A DNA stretch of 64,000 nt from CAXBGS01 sp963975425 (GTDB lineage: Bacteria > Planctomycetota > Planctomycetia > Pirellulales > Pirellulaceae), in assembly GCA_963975425.1 (NCBI GenBank), contig CAXBGS010000002.1, positions 186,001-250,000 on the forward strand. The letters run 5' to 3'. The first letter of the stretch is position 1. The number at the start of each line of letters is the position of its first letter. Shown piece by piece: positions 34,103 through 42,783 of this stretch. The position numbers were made by a program, and so were the translations under genes. A model generated the notes under the pieces. The model saw only the letters and a list, made by a program, of their open reading frames with translations, searched no databases and was not told the DNA's origin.

Positions 34103-35584
34103 ATGAAACTGAATTTCCTGATCGCGTTGTTCTCATTGCTGTCGATGACGTCGGCTTTTTCCGCGTCCGCTCGACCTAACATCCTGCTCGTCCTTTCGGA
34201 TGATCACAGCATTCCACACGTTGGCGCGTATGGCTCGAACAATTGCGCGCGTTTTGGACTTACGCCCAATCTTGATGCGTTGGCTGCTGAAGGGATGCGT
34301 TTCAATCGCGCCTACACAGCGTCGCCGCAGTGCGCGCCGTCCAGAACCGCGATTTTCGCCGGTCGATCACCGGTCGGCCTTTCGTCCACTCGCTTCTCGC
34401 AACCGGCCCGGGCGAACGTGCGTTTCTTTACAGACGTGCTTCGCGCCGCTGGGTACTGGGTTGGCATCGATGGCCGGCACCAACACTTGAACGGCAGAAA
34501 GAGTGACTTGTCGCTGGTGCAAGAGACCCTCACCGAGCTAGGAATGCGGGGGCCACAATTTGAAGATCGTTTTGATCATTTCGTTGAAGGCGTTTCAACG
34601 AGACCTCCGGCTCTGCATCGGGTGGGAGAAAAGGTCGGTTCGATTCTGGATACCGTTCCGGATGACCAGCCTTGGTTTCTCTACTTTGGGTTCAATCAAC
34701 CGCATCGCGGATGGGGCGAAGACCACGACAAAATCGATCCTGCGAAGTTGACCTTACCTCCCGATTGGCCGGATCTGCCCGAGGTGCGTCTGGACTACGC
34801 TCGCTATCTTGCCGATGTGCGTGAGCTTGATACGGGTGTTGGTCTGATGATGCAGGCGCTAGAGAAACGCGGACTGGACCAGAAGACCATCGTGATCTTC
34901 ATGGGAGACAATGGCGAAGCATTGCTGAGAGGCAAAGGCACCCTTTGCACGCGAGGCATTCATGTGCCGTTGATTGTTCGCTGGCCCAATACCGTAAAGC
35001 CGGGAAGCGTGAGCGAAGCGCTAGTCAGCGGTGTGGATCTGGCGCCAACGATCCTAGCTGCGGCCGGCCTCGAAAAGGCGGAAGGAATGACTGGGCTGAG
35101 TTTTCTTCCTGAACTGAAGGGTCAACGCTTCGACGGCAGACAAGCGGTCTTTGCCGAACGCGGTTGGCATTGGGGGCCGATTACACGTAGCGATGGATTC
35201 GACCTTTTGCGCTGCGTCACTACCGACCGCTACCACCTAATCTTCAATGCGATCCCCGAGCGAAAGTACGGTCCCGTGGATATGACGAAGGGAGATAATA
35301 TCGCCTGGGAAGCTGTCAAAGCAGCTTACGCGAACGGCGAGCTATCAGCTCTGCACGTACGCCTCTACTTTGAGACCCCTCGTGCCATCTTCGAACTCTA
35401 TGACTTGAACAACGATCCCCATCAGCTAACGAATCTAGCCGGCGACAAATCCACCGCCGATGTGGAGGAGAAGCTTAGATCGCGTTTGGATCGTTGGATG
35501 GTGCTAGAAAGCGATTATCTGCCGCTACCGTCCCATGCCTCTCAGATCATGAAAAAAGCCGCGAACAGCAATCGAAGGAATTGA
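34103..35584 (+). CDS. sulfatase, heparan-N-sulfatase-like
   Basis: 493 residues. The signal peptide is MKLNFLIALFSLLSMTSA. LVLSDDHS (29-36) supplies metal-binding aspartates and CAPSR begins at Cys77, the formylglycine site. GRHQHLNGR stands where GKWH is found in most sulfatases; this altered GK-H segment, the SDDHSIPHVGAYG opening and the length resemble the N-sulfoglucosamine sulfohydrolase (SGSH) branch. FMGDNGE is the second metal motif. The ending NDPHQLTNLA is typical for the group. It is 207 bp downstream of another sulfatase with three 19-bp repeats between them; joint transcription is possible but not shown. Confidence 0.88.
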   Translation: MKLNFLIALFSLLSMTSAFSASARPNILLVLSDDHSIPHVGAYGSNNCARFGLTPNLDALAAEGMRFNRAYTASPQCAPSRTAIFAGRSPVGLSSTRFSQPARANVRFFTDVLRAAGYWVGIDGRHQHLNGRKSDLSLVQETLTELGMRGPQFEDRFDHFVEGVSTRPPALHRVGEKVGSILDTVPDDQPWFLYFGFNQPHRGWGEDHDKIDPAKLTLPPDWPDLPEVRLDYARYLADVRELDTGVGLMMQALEKRGLDQKTIVIFMGDNGEALLRGKGTLCTRGIHVPLIVRWPNTVKPGSVSEALVSGVDLAPTILAAAGLEKAEGMTGLSFLPELKGQRFDGRQAVFAERGWHWGPITRSDGFDLLRCVTTDRYHLIFNAIPERKYGPVDMTKGDNIAWEAVKAAYANGELSALHVRLYFETPRAIFELYDLNNDPHQLTNLAGDKSTADVEEKLRSRLDRWMVLESDYLPLPSHASQIMKKAANSNRRN

Positions 35585-36240
35585 GCATCAGCGTCATAGC
35601 ATGCCTATGGCAAGGGCCCGAGCGACGAGCTTTGCACGGACATTATTGCCGTTCACAGCGAGCGAAACTCAATTCCGCGATTGCGCCGCCAAGTCAAAGT
35701 ATGCAAAGACGCGAAGGCTTGAGCTGAACTGCCATTCGTTTTGCTGAACTCCGTATTGCAATTGCGGTCCGTTGGTGCAGACAGAAATGGGCTGACAACC
35801 GCTGACCTTTTCTCGCTGCCGACTTCTGCCAGAGCACAAGAAATGGCCGGGTCGAACAAACCGCGGTGGCCATCCAGCAACATGTTAGTGGTTTCGGAAA
35901 ATCGGCTTCTGCGTCGCCGTAGCTCGGCGGCCCCGGATCAGGCGAACCTGGCGGACCCTCATTCGGCGAAACCGGTGACGCGACCGGCGGCAGGAGCGGA
36001 AAGGTACCCACTGAGCTACTTCGTCCGATGTTCGTGCAAAACCCGTGACACGGAACACGGAACACGGAATCCCAATCGCAAAGAATCGAGGAATACTGCG
36101 GCGCCGGAACCCCATCGGCCGATCGCAATGGATAGACACAGCGTGGCCTGATCGGTTCGCAGATCGTCTGCCAAATAGAAACGCCCGAGACGGTCTGAAC
36201 CGTCGCAGTCGTTTCGCATAGCTTCCTGATGCTGGCCGAA
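35585..36240. other. intergenic stretch without a gene
   Basis: 656 bp with frames on both strands that are low-complexity or Pro/Ser-rich and match no family. It ends at the stop of the tuf remnant. A short ACACGGA triplication is at about 36047-36067. No RNA gene was seen. Confidence 0.5.
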
Positions 36241-36982
36241 CTATCCAACGACGCGGGTGACCACCCCAGATCCGACGGTCTTACCGCCCTCTCGGATGGC
36301 GAAGCGATCACCATCGGCCCCCGCGATTGGTTGCTTCAGCGTGACTTTCAACTGGACGCCATCGCCGGGCATTGCCATGTCAACTCCGCCCAGCACGTTC
36401 GCACTTCCGGTCACGTTGGTGGTTCGGAAAAAGAACTTCGGAGCATAGACATCAAAGAATGGCGTGTGCCGACATCCTTCTTCCTTCGTCAGCACGTAAA
36501 CCTCGGCCTCGAATTCGCAATGCGGAGTTAACGTTCCCGCCTTCGCCAAAAACTTGACCTTTGGTGATGTCGTTGTGAGCTGTCTTGCGAAGCAGGACGC
36601 CAATACTTTCGCCTGCGCTAGCAACTTCCAAAACCTCGCCAAACGATTCCACTTGCGTGATCACATCCGTCGTGGTCGCGAAGTTCAGCCCGAGAATTTC
36701 AACGATGTCTCCGGCGCGAACCATCCCTTGCTCAATCTTGCCAGTCACAACAGTGCCGCGGCCGGCGATCGAGTAGACGTTCTCAATGGGCATCAAGAAC
36801 GGCTTATCATCCAATCGAATCGGATCAGGGATCCAGCGGTCCAATGCATCAAGCAACTGCTCAATGCATTCGATCGCTTCGGGATCCGTTGGACCATCGT
36901 GAGCCTGCTTGGCCGATACCCGAACCACCGGAATCTCTTCGCCGTCGTAACCGTACTCGCTGAGCAACTCACGCAAATCCAT
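36241..36982 (-). pseudogene. tuf: tuf (EF-Tu) remnant, 5'-truncated and frameshifted
   Basis: The minus strand encodes EF-Tu domains from about residue 140 to the C-terminus. One frame begins MDLRELLSEYGYDGEEIPVV and runs through FLMPIENVYSIAGRGTVVTG, the domain II hallmark. The next continues TPHCEFEAEVYVLTKEEG, HTPFFD, FFFRTTNVTG and ends RFAIREGGKTVGSGVVTRVVG, a normal EF-Tu tail. The frame changes at the five-A run 36548-36552 (five T on the coding strand): with four, GQVLAKAGTLTPHCEF would be continuous. The whole GTP-binding domain with GHVDHGK is missing, so it cannot work. It is a partial duplicate of the housekeeping gene or a captured fragment. Confidence 0.88.
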
Positions 36983-37180
36983 ATTTGATGAAGGTAGTCA
37001 TCTTGGTTTCCAGAATTGACGGACCGAAGCAGAGACGCTCACCAAGCGATAAGGTGCGATCTCTTTCGTGGCTTGTCCGATGGACGAAGCACTCTCCGAA
37101 TCCGTCTGATACACGACAGGAAGCGGCGGTATGTGAAGCGCAACGATCGCCCTGGGGAATGACATTCGTTTGCAAGAAGT

Positions 37181-37399
37181 GGTGTCACCGATCCCAAACT
37201 GGTTGGCATCGACATCCAGCCATACGCAACAAGCCAGCAAACTGGGCCGGCAACGGGGCGAGACGACTACAGCGTCCTGAACATCGGCGGCTTCAGTGAC
37301 GCTGTGTTTAGCAGTGACGTCTTGTTCCACGTCGTCTCAACGTTCCTAGCAAACGACGCATCCCGCTTCGTCCGCAAAGTCGAATCTGTCAAACGGTAA
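37181..37399 (+). pseudogene. 3' fragment resembling the tail of a vWA/TROVE-type protein
   Basis: In one frame the strand reads GVTDPKLVGIDIQPYATSQQ, then YSVLNIGGFSDAVFSSDVLF and FVRKVESVKR before a TAA at 37397. The pattern (PKLv.iDiQPY..tq, then LN.GGFSD.VF) recalls the C-terminal end of bacterial vWA or TROVE/Ro60-like proteins as I remember them. There is no start codon in frame and no matching sequence upstream, so it is at best a 3' remnant. The family name is from memory and should be treated as tentative; that it is decayed coding sequence is more secure. Confidence 0.4.
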
Positions 37400-37537
37400 C
37401 GTGGGATAAGCGTGCTGCTTGTCAAAGCCGTCAGTCTGGAAGCCTAACCCACAACGAAACACCCGCGGAAAAGAAATCCCCGGCGAGCGTTACTCATTCG
37501 TGCGCTTCACCCGCCGTTGATTGGTCTCTATTTCGTT

Positions 37538-37577
37538 CCGGCGCCGTGCAGGTATCTCCGGCGCCGTGCAGGTATCA
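37538..37577. repeat. 20-bp tandem duplication
   Basis: CCGGCGCCGTGCAGGTATC plus one base occurs at 37538-37557 and again at 37558-37577. It lies just upstream of the broken nucleotidyltransferase-like gene starting near 37593. Confidence 0.8.
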
Positions 37578-37592
37578 TTGGACGTGAGGCAA

Positions 37593-38172
37593 ATGATGAA
37601 CACAGGCAAGAATGTTTATACGACGCTCGGCAATGAATCGCTTTGGGATGTTGCTGCGCGCTGTCATGACTTGCTCACCGACGCCGCAATCGACTATTCG
37701 GATTGCGGAGGTGTCGCTGTTTGCCTTTTTGGATACCAACGCAACACAACGGACTTTGGTCTAGTCATTCGATCCGAGGACAGCGATTCTGGTCGAACGG
37801 TTTTGACTGACGCCGGATTCGCAAGGGACGCAAAAAAAGCGGAGTTTCGCACCGCGGACGGTATTACAATTCGGTTTTTGATCGCTGGTCAGAGAGCGGG
37901 CAAAGATGGCGAATTCTCTGTCTTCGAACCGGTCGGTGAGCGGAACGTCGAGCAGATTGATGGCCTCTCTGTCGTTCGGCTATTTCGGCTAATCGAAATG
38001 AGGATTGCTTGTGGGATGAGCAACCTGCGACGCACCCACAAAGACATTCGCCGATGTGGTGGAATCGATCGCAATCCGCCACCTCAAGGGATCGTTCGCA
38101 CGCTATTCGCACAAGTCGCTCCGCCGCACACTTCACGAACTCGTTCGCAATGCCGCCGCATCCGAGCAATAA
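37593..38172 (+). pseudogene. frameshifted nucleotidyltransferase-like gene
   Basis: From ATG 37593 the frame has the shape of a MNT/DUF-type nucleotidyltransferase-fold protein: GGVAVCLFGYQRNTTDFGLVI, GVTIRFLIAG-like GITIRFLIAGQRAG, and LIEMRIACGMSNLRRTHKD. After the codons for HKD one extra base (about 38046) shifts the frame. Without it the sequence continues FADVVESIAIRHLKG, then SLRRTLHELVRNAAASEQ and a TAA at 38170-38172, giving about 191 residues. The usual DxD metal motif reads DFG here, so the second aspartate was lost too. The frame as it stands runs on to 38336 with no sense. Confidence 0.6.
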
Positions 38173-38398
38173 CAATCGCCTGTATCGACGTGGGCTACAC
38201 CGAGTCTGTATCCGATGCAACGACAGGATTCGCTGCCTGCGTTGTCATCAACGATTGGAGTGACACCGCATCGGCGACCGAGCACATCGTGAATCTCTCG
38301 AATGTCCGTCACGACCAACGCGGTCTTCAAGCCTGAACCGTCCAGGATGTCGACGGCGACCACTCTCGAATCCTCTCCTCGTTTTATTGGCGAAATTT

Positions 38399-39304
38399 AT
38401 GACTTTGCGTGTTACCGTGGTCTGCTCAATCCTGATCCTTACCGCGTCTGCCTTGACGACTGGCAAGGCGTTCGCAATGTCGCCAAATGCTCAGCGGTTG
38501 CGAGCAATCGGCGCAAACGTAAAGGAGGATAACGGGATGGTTGTCGACCTGCGGGTTGATTGCACTCACTTGACCGATGCGGATTACAAGTTGATTGGCA
38601 GTGTGAAGAGTCTGAAGTCGATCTCGATCAGTGGGAAGCCGATGTTGGATCGACATCTAGCTCTGCTGTCGGAGCTTTCGGGGTTGGAGGCGTTTCAGAT
38701 CAATGGGACACAGTTGACTGACGATGGCTATCGACACTTCGCCGCTTTTTCAAAGTTGCGACGGTTGTCTTTGTTTCATCCATCTCGCGATGTTGAAGGA
38801 TTCACGGGCGAGGGTCTGGCTCACCTAAAGTCGCTTACAAATTTGCGACGCTTGACATTCGCCGGCGCGTCCACTGGTGATGCCGCATTCAAGGCGGTTG
38901 GTGAATTGACTCAACTCGAAGAGTTCAGCCAGTGGCACAACTGGGAATCGCCTGACGCGATCAAGCATTTGGTGGGTTTGCCACTAAAGAAATTCAAATT
39001 GGGACAACGGCTTCCCAATCAGAATTCCAAGCGGCCTGCGAGCCTGGACGACACCACCCTTGCTGAGATCGCTAAGATGAAGTCGCTCGAAGTGCTTGAA
39101 ATGCAGGAAGCTCGATTCTCTTACGCCGGACTGGTGCAACTCAAGTCGTCACACAACCTGAAAACCATCAAGCTGAAATGGGTGGATGTAACCGAGCGAG
39201 ATATCGAGAAACTGCGATCGGCAATGCCCGGTGTTGCCATCGAATGGGAGCCACTGAAAGACGATGAAGAGAAAAGTCTGCTCGTTAAAAAGTTGCGGCT
39301 CTGA
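38399..39304 (+). CDS. secreted leucine-rich-repeat protein
   Basis: 301 residues from ATG 38399. A signal peptide is present (MTLRVTVVCSILILTASA and on). The body has at least six leucine-rich-type repeats, e.g. SLKSISISGKPMLD, GLEAFQINGTQLTD, KLRRLSLFHPS, NLRRLTFAGAS, SLEVLEMQEA, NLKTIKLKWVD, each with L..L.I/L..t.l spacing as in ribonuclease-inhibitor-like planctomycete LRR proteins. It probably acts outside the cytoplasmic membrane in binding. A TTG at 38387 would add four residues. A hairpin 24 bp after the stop may end the transcript. Confidence 0.8.
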   Translation: MTLRVTVVCSILILTASALTTGKAFAMSPNAQRLRAIGANVKEDNGMVVDLRVDCTHLTDADYKLIGSVKSLKSISISGKPMLDRHLALLSELSGLEAFQINGTQLTDDGYRHFAAFSKLRRLSLFHPSRDVEGFTGEGLAHLKSLTNLRRLTFAGASTGDAAFKAVGELTQLEEFSQWHNWESPDAIKHLVGLPLKKFKLGQRLPNQNSKRPASLDDTTLAEIAKMKSLEVLEMQEARFSYAGLVQLKSSHNLKTIKLKWVDVTERDIEKLRSAMPGVAIEWEPLKDDEEKSLLVKKLRL

Positions 39305-39327
39305 TTGCCATATCCCTAAAAAGCGAG

Positions 39328-39366
39328 ACGTTCGATCCCTCGCGTGAGTCGATGGGGATTGAACGT
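39328..39366. terminator. hairpin after the LRR gene
   Basis: Arms ACGTTCGATCCC (39328-39339) and GGGATTGAACGT (39355-39366) pair over 12 bp with one mismatch and a 15-nt loop, starting 24 bp past the stop. There is no T-tract, so it would be an imperfect terminator or an RNA-stabilising structure. Confidence 0.4.
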
Positions 39367-39450
39367 ATGCCCGAAAACACCCGGCGCCGGAATTCTTGAA
39401 GGATAAGTTGCGGGAGGAATTACGTACTCAGAGGGTCATGAGGCAACAGG

Positions 39451-39549
39451 ATGAATCAGGAGAGCCGTATTTTGAGCAGAAGGATTGGTGTCTTGGGGAT
39501 CTTCGCTCTGGTCTTGTGCGAACCTGTTATGCTGCCGACTGGTGCTTAA
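39451..39549 (+). other. signal-peptide-like short frame upstream of the DMFase-like gene
   Basis: ATG 39451 opens a 32-codon frame whose product (RRIGVLGIFALVLCEPVMLP in the middle) resembles a Sec signal peptide, ending in TAA at 39547-39549. The same frame then stays open through QPQKPKAGASF into the gene at 39616, so one stop codon alone separates them. It may be the remains of a former secreted protein's start or an alternative leader. Confidence 0.35.
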
Positions 39550-39615
39550 CAGCCTCAGAAGCCCAAGGCTGGTGCATCATTTGCTCGAGAACGAAAATCA
39601 GATCGGGGAAATAGC

Positions 39616-41235
39616 GTGATCGACAGAGAAGATCCGAATGGCAAAGTTGGCCGCCGTACAGTGATCAAAGGGGCGGCGGCGACGGGACTGATTGCTGCAA
39701 CTGGAGCCCATCGATTCGTGCATTCTGCTGAGAATCACACGGCGGGTCGCGATGCGATTCGGCGAGAGAACGCGGAACCAGGAACGCGCGACTGGATGCT
39801 GACCAAAACTCGCACCGTACCCGGAAAGATCAACAAGCATCTTACGAACGGGCGATGCCAGGAAATTGAAGGCTACTGCAGTGCAAACAGCGTGCGAGCC
39901 GGTGAGACCTTGAAGATCATGGTCAGCACGAATCCGGAATCCAACTTCAAGCTGGACGTTTTCCGAACAGGATACTACGGTGGCTCGGGTGCTCGTTTGA
40001 TGAAAACGTTCGATTCACTTAAGGCGCGCCCCCAGCCGGATCCCGCCGTCGGCGACGACTACGTTCGTGAATGCAAGTGGGAACCCACAGTTGAACTGGA
40101 GATCCCTGAGAGTTGGCCTAGTGGCGTCTATCTTGGAAAGATGACCGCCGCTGAAAGTGGCATCCAAAGCTACGTAATTTTCATCGTGCGAGACGACCGT
40201 CCGTGCGATTTTCTGTTTCAATGCAGCGATCTGACCTGGTCGGCTTACAACCGTTGGCCCTTGGATTATTCGATCTACACCGAGCACGAGGACTGGACGA
40301 GCATTGGTGTGCCCAGCGGAACCGTGAGTTTTAATCGCCCGTATGGTCTCTTCACGCATCCGGTCAATCGACTGAAGAAGTCAGGCGGCAGCGGCGAGTA
40401 TTTGCCGTGGGAGTTTCCTTTGGCGTATTGGATGGAAAAACACGGATACGACGTCTCCTACATCTCCAACGTCGACACGCATACCGATCCTAAAAGTCTA
40501 CTCCGTGCCAAGGGGTTTATCTCCGTTGGGCACGACGAATACTGGAGCTTGGAAATGTATGACAACGCCATCAAGGCACGTGACGCAGGAGTCAGCCTCG
40601 CGTTTTTCGGCGGCAATTCGGTTTTGTGTGTTGTACCGATGTTGCCTGCGAGCGATGGAATGCCAAACCGAAACATACGCCGGGAAGGCTGGTTCCTGCC
40701 GATGCCTGAGAATATCCCTGAAGCCGCTCGGCAGACGCTTCTCAGAAGATCGCTCAACGACAAGGACTTCGAGCCAAACATGGGCCCCGACGGTGCTCTC
40801 TTGATGGGAGGGCGATTGGACCGGGAAGGCAGTGGACGTGGAATCGGCGCGGGCGATTGGACTTGCGCGATGCCGGACCACTGGCTGTTCGCGGGGACCG
40901 GAATGAAGAAAGGCGATTCCATCAAAGGCCTGCTTGGCTGGGAATGGCACGGTGCGCCAAAGATGGACCTGCCGGGAATGAACGTTGTTGCGGAAGGCGA
41001 CGCGTTAGTGGGCGGAAAGAAAACGGGACGCTACGCAGCCACGCTCTACGACGGCCCCCAAAACAACATTGTCTTTAACGCCGCCACCATCTGGTGGGCC
41101 AATGGACTTTCTAGTCCGCCAGGACATGTGAATCCAATTCGTCATGGCGTCGCGCAGCAAGGACCCGATGAACGCGTGCAGCAGATTACCCACAATTTAT
41201 TCAAGAGAATTGTGGACCAAGAAGCACGCATATGA
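39616..41235 (+). CDS. N,N-dimethylformamidase beta-subunit-like exported protein
   Basis: 539 residues from GTG 39616. It has a Tat signal (GRRTVIKGAAATGLIAATGA, 12-31). The body resembles the large DMFase-beta-like family: GYCSANSVRAGETLKIMVST, FRTGYYGGSGAR, PSGVYLGKM, FLFQCSDLTWSAYNRWP, then the C-terminal half with GHDEYWSLEMYDNAIKARD, SLAFFGGN and NIVFNAATIWWANGL. The family includes dimethylformamidase but most members have no known substrate, so the name only indicates fold. It stands alone on the plus strand between a hairpin and a DUF1552 remnant. Confidence 0.75.
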   Translation: MIDREDPNGKVGRRTVIKGAAATGLIAATGAHRFVHSAENHTAGRDAIRRENAEPGTRDWMLTKTRTVPGKINKHLTNGRCQEIEGYCSANSVRAGETLKIMVSTNPESNFKLDVFRTGYYGGSGARLMKTFDSLKARPQPDPAVGDDYVRECKWEPTVELEIPESWPSGVYLGKMTAAESGIQSYVIFIVRDDRPCDFLFQCSDLTWSAYNRWPLDYSIYTEHEDWTSIGVPSGTVSFNRPYGLFTHPVNRLKKSGGSGEYLPWEFPLAYWMEKHGYDVSYISNVDTHTDPKSLLRAKGFISVGHDEYWSLEMYDNAIKARDAGVSLAFFGGNSVLCVVPMLPASDGMPNRNIRREGWFLPMPENIPEAARQTLLRRSLNDKDFEPNMGPDGALLMGGRLDREGSGRGIGAGDWTCAMPDHWLFAGTGMKKGDSIKGLLGWEWHGAPKMDLPGMNVVAEGDALVGGKKTGRYAATLYDGPQNNIVFNAATIWWANGLSSPPGHVNPIRHGVAQQGPDERVQQITHNLFKRIVDQEARI

Positions 41236-41270
41236 CAGCGGACGCTGAACGAACGGAAGAATGAAAGATA

Positions 41271-41477
41271 GTGATGATCGAACAACAAATCAGCAGCAAG
41301 AAGCAACTGATTACGGTTGCCAACGGCGCCGGAGCCAACCTGAAACGAGGCCAGCATCCTGTGCTGCCGAAAGACACACGGGTGTGCAATGTGTGGCTGA
41401 CGATGCTGCGGGGACTCGGCATCAACACTCTGCGTCACGTCGACAGCGGCGACGCCGTGAAGGAATTTCGGGCTTGA
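41271..41477 (+). pseudogene. DUF1552 C-terminal remnant
   Basis: The frame reads GANLKRGQHPVLPKDTRVCN, WLTMLRGLGINTLRHVDS, close to the end of DUF1552 proteins (a glycine-rich stretch, RH..yPKDTp.sNl.l.lL..lGv, FGDSTG). No upstream part of such a gene is visible before it and an intact DUF1552 gene begins 83 bp later. It is a leftover of an earlier copy. Confidence 0.65.
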
Positions 41478-41559
41478 TTCAATCGCGTTATCTGCGGATG
41501 CGGCGGCGTTGAGTCATAATGGATGAAGCCGCAATTACAACTTGACAATAGACGGTAAC

Positions 41560-42783
41560 ATGAAAAGACGTACCTTCCTTCAAGGAACTGGGGTTGCCCT
41601 GCTCCTCCCACGCATGGAAAGTCTCGGCCAGGTGAGCGAGTCGGATTCGCCGCGCCGCCTGCTCACGATCGTGAATCACCTTAGCTTTTATCAGCCCGAG
41701 CTGATTCCGCAAGTGGACGGTGCAATCGACAAGGCGCCGCCCCTGTTGGACGAGTTGTCCGATCATTTCGACCATCTGAAAATCTTTAGCGGGCTGGACA
41801 ACCCGGCCGTACAAAATGGATTCGGCCACACGCCGTGCGTCGGTATTCTGTCCGGTTACTTCAACAAGCTGCAACGCAAGAACCGGGTATCGATTGACCA
41901 GGCGATCGCGGATTTGACTGGAGACGACACGCGTTTCAAGTCCTTGGTCTTTCAGGCGGGAGAGAACCTGAACTTTTCACAGATATCCTGGGACAAGCAC
42001 GGATTGCCGGTGAAACAGATCGACTCGCCGCGCAAGATTTTCAATCTGCTTTTTCGGGTCGACGAAAATGAAAAGATGCAACAACAAGTACTCGCCGAAG
42101 ACCGCAGCATTCTCGATGCGGTCTTCGCTCAAGCCAAGTCAATGGAGAAGCGATTAAATGCCACAGACCGGGCGAAATTGGATGAGTACCTGACCTCGGT
42201 GCGCGAAGTCGAACAGACCGTGAAACGTCGCGCTTACTGGGCCGATCGTTCCAAGCCAAATGGGGATTACGAAATCAAGGACTTCGACCGCAAATCGGTC
42301 GACGACTACGTAGCCACCTTGCTGGATCTTGCAGTCCTCGCGCTAGAAACCGATTCCACCCGCGCCGTCACGGTTCAGATTCCGTTCTGGGAAGGCTTCA
42401 AGGAACCAGATCTCAGTGGTAACTACCACGACCTTTCCCACCACGGCCAGAAGCCGGAAAAGATCAAGAAACTGCTCATGCTGGAGCACGCCATCCTCAA
42501 GCGGATCAGCAATTCGCTCAGCATCATGAAACAGCGCACCGCAGGCAACAGTTCCCTTTTCGATCAGACAACCACTCTGCTAACCGCCTCGATGGGCAGC
42601 GCTAACGCCCACAATTTCGACGACCTGCCAGCGTTGGTATTTGACAGTCGCGTGAAGACCGCGGGCCATTGGCAAAAGAAGGATGTCCCGATGAGCAACC
42701 TTTACCTCGGGTTGCTTCAACTGTTTGGTGCCGAACAAGATCGTTTCGGGGAGAGCACCGCGGCCTTCGAGGTATTGGCATGA
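41560..42783 (+). CDS. DUF1552 protein with Tat-type signal (second copy)
   Basis: 407 residues from ATG 41560 (MKRRTFLQGTGVALLLPRME). It is a DUF1552 protein like that at 30841-32100: DLSHHGQKPEKIKKL, LDEYLTSVREVEQTVKRR, an LLTASMGSANAHNFDDLP active-like stretch and the C-terminal VPMSNLYLGLLQLFGAEQ. Identity to the other copy is limited to these shared motifs, so the two pairs are old paralogs. The stop TGA overlaps the following cytochrome start (ATGATG), coupling the two. A TTG 18 bp upstream (41542) could also start it but lacks the family pattern. Confidence 0.88.
   Translation: MKRRTFLQGTGVALLLPRMESLGQVSESDSPRRLLTIVNHLSFYQPELIPQVDGAIDKAPPLLDELSDHFDHLKIFSGLDNPAVQNGFGHTPCVGILSGYFNKLQRKNRVSIDQAIADLTGDDTRFKSLVFQAGENLNFSQISWDKHGLPVKQIDSPRKIFNLLFRVDENEKMQQQVLAEDRSILDAVFAQAKSMEKRLNATDRAKLDEYLTSVREVEQTVKRRAYWADRSKPNGDYEIKDFDRKSVDDYVATLLDLAVLALETDSTRAVTVQIPFWEGFKEPDLSGNYHDLSHHGQKPEKIKKLLMLEHAILKRISNSLSIMKQRTAGNSSLFDQTTTLLTASMGSANAHNFDDLPALVFDSRVKTAGHWQKKDVPMSNLYLGLLQLFGAEQDRFGESTAAFEVLA

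Noticed and set aside
35694..36314. 206-residue minus-strand frame
   Set aside because: Pro/Ser-rich, covers a region without family resemblance and runs into the tuf remnant in the wrong frame.
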